NCBI GenBank assembly: GCA_017577485.1
Contig: PKRI01000053.1
Coordinates: 1-8,828, forward strand
Length of the DNA stretch: 8,828 nucleotides
Source: Bacillota bacterium
GTDB taxonomy: Bacteria; Bacillota; Sulfobacillia; Thermaerobacterales; RSA17
Direction of reading: 5' to 3'
Shown here in pieces: positions 5,110 to 8,828 of this stretch (the first letter of the stretch is position 1; each line of letters begins with the position of its first letter). Both the position numbers and the translations under genes were made by a program. Under the pieces are notes generated by a model. It saw only the letters and a program-made list of their open reading frames with translations, did not search any database and was not told the origin of the DNA.

Positions 5110-6270
5110 TCAGTAGCGCAGCTCGGCGCCCATGCCGCCGTGGGGCCGGAGCAGGTGAGCGGCCGACCCCACCAGCGGGACCACCTCGACCCCGAGGCGC
5201 AGGGCCCGGGCGGCCACCGCCTCGGCCAGGTCCGGCAGCTCCGCGCTGCCCTGCTCCTGGCCGGGCGCCAGGTTCAGGCGCAGCCGGCCGTCGGGCAGGC
5301 GGTATCCGGTGAGTTCCAGATCCGAGCACACGTACAGCCGGGCGACGCGCTCCTCGGCCAAAAGGTCCAGGATCTCCTGGACGCCGATGGAGGCCTTGCC
5401 CCGGCCCAGCGCCGCAGCGATCAGGGCCTCGACGGCGGCCGCGTCCTGCTGGTCCAGCCAGGCCGACAGCGCCGCCTCGGCGGCCTCGGCGACCTCGCGG
5501 GTGCCCGCCCGCGCCAGGTGTCGGTCAGGCACCGGGATGCTGCGCTCGGGCCAGGGAGCGGGCAGGGCAGCCAGCACGTGCTCCCGCAGTTCGGTGGGCC
5601 CAAAGACCATCAGGTGCTGCCAACCCTCGCGCTGGGCGGTCTCATGGATGGCCGGCGCCCGGGCGGCCAGCTCGCGTTTGAGCTGTTCCACGAACCGGGC
5701 GGCGAAGGCGTCCGTGTGGGTTGCCCGCTGCTGGGGCAGGTGGGGAGCGGCGCGGCCCAGAAACCGCCGCCAGTCCTCGGTGTCCACGGCCAGGGGCCAC
5801 TGGCCCGCAGGCTCCAGCAGGCCCTGGCGCCAGGTGAAGCCCTGGAGGCCTTCCTGCGAACCCAGGATCACGCCCGCCACCGGGTGCCGGTGCAGGAAGC
5901 CCAGCAGGGGCAGGACCATCGGCCTTGGTGCCCAACCGAAGCGGGTGCCGGTGGTGCCGTGCAGGCTGCGGATCCACTGCCAGTCGGGGTCCAGGGCCCG
6001 CATGTAGACCAGGCTGCGGTGGCGGTACTCCGGCGGCAGGGCCGGGATCTCGGTTTCCGCGGCCTCGATGGCCCGGCGCAGGTGCTTGTCGTCAGGATAG
6101 CGCTGGCTCAGGGCCTTCAGCCCCGAGTTCAACTGGGTCTGCCAGCGCTGGGCCTCGTGCCGGTATCCGGATTCAGGGTCCAGGTAGATCGTGAGAATGC
6201 CTGTGGTCGGGTGGCGGTCCAGCAGGTCACGGATGTCGGGGAGGTCGATGAACGACCCGATCCGGGCCAC
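5110..6270 (-). CDS. VLRF1/baeRF-family protein (release-factor-like, eRF1 fold)
   Basis: A 386-aa soluble protein with no signal peptide. The N-terminus (about 8-35, RDLLDRHPTTGILTIYLDP) resembles the opening of bacterial archaeo-eukaryotic release-factor-like (baeRF/VLRF1) proteins, where a short helix precedes an SVYL-type strand. The middle, about 185-240 (FVEQLKRELA, then LMVFGPTELREHVLAALP), fits the eRF1-like domain 2 pattern. The C-terminus ends in HGGMGAELRY, matching the GGIGAxLRY close of the eRF1 domain 3. Known relatives such as yeast Vms1 and bacterial acVLRF1 cleave peptidyl-tRNA on stalled ribosomes. No clean GGQ-like catalytic loop is visible; PQQRATHTDAF (179-189) sits roughly where it would lie. 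The family call is from pattern memory and the biochemical role is inference. The GTG at 6268-6270 has GGGAGGG with 6-nt spacing and gives a sensible N-terminus; the open frame upstream is compositional. Confidence 0.72.
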   Translation of the reverse strand: MARIGSFIDLPDIRDLLDRHPTTGILTIYLDPESGYRHEAQRWQTQLNSGLKALSQRYPDDKHLRRAIEAAETEIPALPPEYRHRSLVYMRALDPDWQWIRSLHGTTGTRFGWAPRPMVLPLLGFLHRHPVAGVILGSQEGLQGFTWRQGLLEPAGQWPLAVDTEDWRRFLGRAAPHLPQQRATHTDAFAARFVEQLKRELAARAPAIHETAQREGWQHLMVFGPTELREHVLAALPAPWPERSIPVPDRHLARAGTREVAEAAEAALSAWLDQQDAAAVEALIAAALGRGKASIGVQEILDLLAEERVARLYVCSDLELTGYRLPDGRLRLNLAPGQEQGSAELPDLAEAVAARALRLGVEVVPLVGSAAHLLRPHGGMGAELRY

Positions 6271-6276
6271 GGCGTT

Positions 6277-6283
6277 CCCTCCC
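6277..6283 (-). promoter_or_regulatory. Ribosome binding site of the VLRF1-like gene
   Basis: GGGAGGG on the minus strand, 6 nt before the GTG at 6270. It decides the start and excludes the 151-codon upstream extension that antiparallels the thioesterase gene. Confidence 0.6.
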
Positions 6284-6336
6284 AGGATGGCGCCCGCCGG
6301 TGGACGCGCACCGGCGGAAGTTCTTGTTCTGAGACC

Positions 6337-6366
6337 ATTCTGGCATGGACGGGCCCTCCGTACAAT
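6337..6366 (+). promoter_or_regulatory. Candidate overlapping divergent promoters (thioesterase / VLRF1-like gene)
   Basis: Plus strand: TACAAT (6361-6366) matches the -10 consensus at five of six positions, 37 bp before the thioesterase GTG; its -35 is poor (ATTCTG or TTCTGG, 17-18 bp upstream). Minus strand: TTGTAC (6360-6365), a 17-bp spacer, and CAGAAT (6337-6342) form a moderate promoter for the VLRF1-like gene. The two candidates share the same bases, so both firing at once would be mutually exclusive. The plus-strand -10 is the more convincing part. Confidence 0.4.
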
Positions 6367-6391
6367 GAAAGGGGGCCGGCCACAAACCTGC

Positions 6392-6397
6392 GGAGGT
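6392..6397 (+). promoter_or_regulatory. Ribosome binding site of the thioesterase gene
   Basis: GGAGGT, 5 nt before the GTG at 6403. It defines the N-terminus, although the frame is open for 440 codons further upstream. Confidence 0.75.
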
Positions 6398-6402
6398 GTG
6401 CC

Positions 6403-6879
6403 GTGGAACTGCAACCCAAACCCGTCCGCCAGTCGGTCGTGGAGATGACGGAACTGGTGCTGCCCAACGACGCCAATCCCCTGGGCAACATGCTGGGCGG
6501 CCGGGTGATGCACCTGATCGACGTCTGCGGCGGCATGGCCGCGGCCCGGCACGCCCGCCGCGTCTGCGTCACCGCGTCCGTGGACAGCCTGTCGTTCAAG
6601 CATCCCATCAAGGTCGGGCAGGCCGTCAACCTCAAGGGCTGGGTCAACTACGCGGGCCGGACCTCCATGGAGGTCCAGGTGGAGGTCTACGCGGAGGACC
6701 TGCTGACCGGCGAACGCCACCACACCAGCACTGCTCTGCTGACCTTCGTGGCCGTGGACGAGCAGGGCAGGCCCACGCCGGTCCCGCCGGTGCTGCCCGA
6801 AACCCCGGAAGAGAAGCGGCGCTATGAGGAGGCCCAGCGGCGCCGGGAAGAACGCCTGGCCCGCCGGTCCCGCCCATGA
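6403..6879 (+). CDS. Acyl-CoA thioesterase, hotdog fold (YkhA/YciA/BFIT type)
   Basis: A 158-aa cytoplasmic enzyme that hydrolyses acyl-CoA thioesters to free acid and CoA. The signature NPLGNMLGGRVMHLIDVCGG (25-44) carries the conserved Asn, the Gly-Gly turn and the predicted catalytic Asp40 of ACOT-type single-hotdog thioesterases. TASVDSLSFKHPIKVGQ (57-73) and GRTSMEVQVEVYAED (85-99) complete the fold. The C-terminal tail, rich in Glu and Arg (about 134-156, ETPEEKRRYEEAQRRREE), looks like an extended charged helix and is typical of YkhA-like proteins. The chain length of the substrate cannot be read from the sequence. First gene of a plus-strand cluster; its stop overlaps the ATG of the next gene. 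Confidence 0.92.
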   Translation: MELQPKPVRQSVVEMTELVLPNDANPLGNMLGGRVMHLIDVCGGMAAARHARRVCVTASVDSLSFKHPIKVGQAVNLKGWVNYAGRTSMEVQVEVYAEDLLTGERHHTSTALLTFVAVDEQGRPTPVPPVLPETPEEKRRYEEAQRRREERLARRSRP

Positions 6880-7877
6880 CGGCGCCCATCCCGCCCGCCG
6901 GGCCCGCGGCGGGGGCAGCCCTGCCCCGGGCCCTGCCGCCGGGGGGCACCATCGCCCTGGTAGCGCCCGCGGGCAGTGTACCCGTGGACGACCAGGGCCG
7001 CCTCCATCCCAAACTGGCCGCGGGGCTGGAGCGGCTGCAGGCGGCCGGTTACCGCACCGTCTTCGGGCGCCACGTTTTCGCCCGGCACGGCTACCTGGCC
7101 GGGGACGACTCCGGCCGCCTGGCCGACCTGCGCTGGGCCCTGACCGACCCCGGCATCGACGCCGTCATCTGCGTCCGGGGCGGCTACGGAAGCCCGCGCC
7201 TGCTGGAGCAGGCCGATTTCGCCCCCCTGGCCCGGGACTTCGCCCGGCGGCCCCGTCCCCTGGTGGGATTCTCGGACCTGACCGCCCTGCTTGCGGCGCT
7301 GACGGCGGCCACAGGGATCCCCACCTTCCACGGGCCCACCCTGGGCTCCCTGGACGAGCCGGCCAATCTGGAGGCCCTGCTGCGCCTGATCGGCCGGGAC
7401 GCCCGCTTCCCGCAGCAGGTGGTTCCTATGGCCGCCCCCGGGGCCCCGCGGCCCCGCACCCTGCGCAGCGGCCGGGCCGAGGGCCGCCTGGTGGGGGGCA
7501 ACCTCTCCCTGCTGTGCGCGCTGGTGGGGACACCCTACGAGCCGGACCCCCGCGGTGCCGTCCTGCTGCTGGAGGACGTGGGGGAACCCCCCTACCGGCT
7601 GGACCGGATGCTGACCCACCTGCGGCTGGCGGGCTGGCTCCGGCAGGTGGCCGGCATCATCGTCGGCGAACTGGTGGACTGCGACCCACCCGCCGGCCGG
7701 CCGTCCTTCACCGCCGCCGAGGTGCTGGAGGAGCGCCTGGGCGACCTGGGCGTGCCCTGCCTGGTGGACGTGCCCTGCGGCCACGGGCGCTGGCAGTTGA
7801 CGCTGCCGCTGGGGGCGCGGGTGGCCCTGGACGCCGGAGCGGGCACCGTGACGGTGCTGGAGCCGGTGACGGCATGA
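6876..7877 (+). CDS. ldcA: LD-carboxypeptidase (muramoyltetrapeptide carboxypeptidase, peptidase S66)
   Basis: A 333-aa protein that would remove the terminal D-alanine from muropeptide tetrapeptides during peptidoglycan recycling. It has LPPGGTIALVAPAG (20-33) at the start of the S66 fold and CVRGGYGSPRLL (99-110). The nucleophile Ser133 is in GFSDLTALL (131-139). The downstream charge-relay residues are expected at Glu233 (LLEDVGE, 231-237) and His303 (CGHGRWQLTLPLG, 301-313). Length and motif order are normal for the family. No signal peptide: the N-terminus (APIPPAGPAAGAALPRA) is Pro/Ala-rich, not hydrophobic-helical, so a cytoplasmic location is likely; some S66 members instead act on microcin-type peptides (MccF). 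Its ATG overlaps the thioesterase stop as ATGA (6876-6879), implying translational coupling, and no separate strong ribosome binding site is seen. Confidence 0.93.
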   Translation: MTAPIPPAGPAAGAALPRALPPGGTIALVAPAGSVPVDDQGRLHPKLAAGLERLQAAGYRTVFGRHVFARHGYLAGDDSGRLADLRWALTDPGIDAVICVRGGYGSPRLLEQADFAPLARDFARRPRPLVGFSDLTALLAALTAATGIPTFHGPTLGSLDEPANLEALLRLIGRDARFPQQVVPMAAPGAPRPRTLRSGRAEGRLVGGNLSLLCALVGTPYEPDPRGAVLLLEDVGEPPYRLDRMLTHLRLAGWLRQVAGIIVGELVDCDPPAGRPSFTAAEVLEERLGDLGVPCLVDVPCGHGRWQLTLPLGARVALDAGAGTVTVLEPVTA

Positions 7878-7905
7878 CTTGCGGAGTCGAGGTGACGCTG
7901 GAGCC

Positions 7906-8828
7906 GTGAGCGCCGGGGTTTACGACCACGTACTGGACCTGATCGGCCGGACGCCCATGATCCGCGTGCGGGGCTTCGAGGAGATTCCCGACGGGGTCGA
8001 GGTGTACGCCAAGCTGGAATGGTACAACCCGGGCGGCAGCGTCAAGGACCGCATCGGGGCGTGGATGATCCGCGACGCCGAGGAGCGCGGCCTGCTGCGG
8101 CCGGGGGGCACCATCATCGAGCCCACGGCCGGCAACACCGGCATCGGCCTGGCGCTGGCCGCGGCCGGGCGCTACCGGGTCATCTTCGTGGTGCCCGAAC
8201 ACTTTTCCATGGAGAAGCAGGCGCTGATGCGGGCCCTGGGCGCGGAGATCGTCCACACGCCCCGGTCCGGGGGGATGGAGGGCGCCATCGCCCGGGCCAG
8301 GGCCCTGGCCGCCGAGATCCCCGGCGCCTGGGTGCCCCAGCAGTTCGCCAACCCGGCCAACCCCGAGGCCCACTACCGCACCACCGGCCCCGAGATCTGG
8401 GAGCAGATGCAGGGCCGCGTGGACATCTTCGTGGCCGGGGTGGGGTCCGGCGGCACCTTCACCGGCACCGCCCGCTACCTGAAAGAGAAGAACCCCCGCC
8501 TCAAGGCCGTGGCCGTGGAGCCGGAGGGCTCCATCCTGGGCGGCGGGCCCAAAGGCCCCCACGAGACCGAGGGCATCGGCGTGGAGTTTATCCCCGAGAC
8601 CCTGGACGTGTCGCTGGTGGACCAGGTTTACACGGTGATGGACGCCGACGCCTTCGCCATGGTGCGGGCCCTGGCCCGGCGCTGCGGCCTGCTGGCGGCC
8701 AGAATGGTACAACCCGGGCGGCAGCGTCAAGGACCGCATCGGGGCGTGGATGATCCGCGACGCCGAGGAGCGCGGCCTGCTGCGGCCGGGGGGCACCATC
8801 ATCGAGCCCACGGCCGGCAACACCGGCA
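7906..8828 (+). CDS. Cysteine synthase / cystathionine beta-synthase family enzyme (3' end scrambled by repeat)
   Basis: PLP-dependent fold-type-II enzyme of the O-acetylserine sulfhydrylase/CBS group. From the GTG at 7906 it reads VYDHVLDLIGRTPMIRV, then the PLP-lysine motif NPGGSVKDR (Lys47), EPTAGNTGIG (72-81), PQQFANPANPEAHYRTTG (144-161), the phosphate loop GVGSGGTFTG (178-187) and ETEGIGVEFIP (220-230). The last segment recalls MccA (YrhA)-type O-acetylserine-dependent cystathionine beta-synthases as much as CysK. Homology stops after CGLLAA (residue 265, position 8700), where a SSGAA-type motif and about 40 more residues are expected. From 8702 the DNA repeats 8017-8143 in another frame (offset 685 bp); the frame stays open to the window edge but encodes nonsense. 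GAGGTGA at 7889-7895 is a possible ribosome binding site with long (10-nt) spacing. Begins 28 bp after ldcA and is probably cotranscribed. Confidence 0.85.
   Translation, partial: MSAGVYDHVLDLIGRTPMIRVRGFEEIPDGVEVYAKLEWYNPGGSVKDRIGAWMIRDAEERGLLRPGGTIIEPTAGNTGIGLALAAAGRYRVIFVVPEHFSMEKQALMRALGAEIVHTPRSGGMEGAIARARALAAEIPGAWVPQQFANPANPEAHYRTTGPEIWEQMQGRVDIFVAGVGSGGTFTGTARYLKEKNPRLKAVAVEPEGSILGGGPKGPHETEGIGVEFIPETLDVSLVDQVYTVMDADAFAMVRALARRCGLLAARMVQPGRQRQGPHRGVDDPRRRGARPAAAGGHHHRAHGRQHR
8017..8143 (+). repeat. Direct repeat copy 1 (127 bp), native position inside the cysteine synthase gene
   Basis: Identical base for base to 8702-8828. Here it is in frame and encodes the expected PLP-lysine and TAGNTG region of the enzyme, so this is the genuine copy. 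The match starts exactly at 8017; the preceding bases differ (G at 8016, A at 8701). Confidence 0.95.
8702..8828 (+). repeat. Direct repeat copy 2 (127 bp), ends at the window edge
   Basis: Exact second copy of 8017-8143, joined out of frame directly after the CGLLAA codons of the cysteine synthase, and stopping precisely at the last base of the window. A length of 127 equals a standard de Bruijn assembler k-mer size, so an assembly-graph overlap is the likeliest origin. A true tandem duplication of 685 bp is the alternative. Confidence 0.93.

Noticed and set aside
5083..6402. 440-codon in-frame upstream extension of the thioesterase
   Set aside because: Antisense to the VLRF1-like gene and low complexity; the thioesterase has its own GGAGGT and GTG at 6403.
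8019..8753. 244-codon plus-strand frame inside the cysteine synthase
   Set aside because: Out of frame with the conserved PLP motifs; Gly/Arg/His-rich shadow kept open only by base composition.
7708..8823. 371-codon minus-strand frame across ldcA and the cysteine synthase
   Set aside because: Contains His/Gly/Pro-rich shadow sequence and reads through the repeated segment; no domain or ribosome binding site supports it.
8702..8828. Repeat as a mobile-element or attachment-site duplication
   Set aside because: The repeated unit is ordinary coding sequence of the same gene, with no integrase, transposase, tRNA or inverted ends nearby; an assembly overlap explains it better.

Overview
The window is a compact, very GC-rich stretch (visibly around 70 % G+C) of an ordinary bacterial chromosome carrying eight protein genes. 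Strong GGAGGT-type ribosome binding sites, frequent GTG starts, an S-layer-homology protein and a PdaB/YlxY-like polysaccharide deacetylase together suggest a high-GC, spore-forming-type Firmicute (Thermaerobacter/Symbiobacterium/Limnochordia-like). That placement is inference from style and gene content, not from a marker gene. I see no rRNA, tRNA, CRISPR array, insertion sequence or phage gene.

Layout, left to right. Positions 1-451 (minus) are the N-terminal half of a DMT/EamA-family membrane transporter running off the left edge. It diverges from a small secreted or membrane-anchored SLH-domain protein (564-1325, plus). Convergent with that, only 6 bp away, is a class II asparagine synthetase (1332-2879, minus) with a good sigma-A-type promoter and a structured leader. 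Divergent from asnB is a short threonine/serine dehydratase without a regulatory domain (3107-4153, plus). It converges on a minus-strand pair: a membrane-anchored polysaccharide deacetylase (4234-5037) preceded by a VLRF1/baeRF-type release-factor-like protein (5110-6270). The plus-strand cluster follows: a hotdog acyl-CoA thioesterase (6403-6879), an LD-carboxypeptidase of family S66 overlapping it by 4 bp (6876-7877), and a PLP-dependent cysteine/cystathionine beta-synthase-family enzyme (7906 to the right edge).

Functionally the region mixes amino-acid metabolism (Asn synthesis, Thr/Ser deamination, sulfur amino acids) with cell-envelope work (SLH anchor, deacetylase, muropeptide recycling) and one ribosome-associated candidate. 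I found no evidence for a new multi-gene defence or mobile system.

The most notable structural signals are these. An exact 127-bp direct repeat (8017-8143 = 8702-8828) ends exactly at the window edge and scrambles the cysteine synthase, most likely as a de Bruijn assembly artefact. A hairpin buries the Shine-Dalgarno of the deacetylase. A small operator-like dyad sits on the predicted asnB transcription start.
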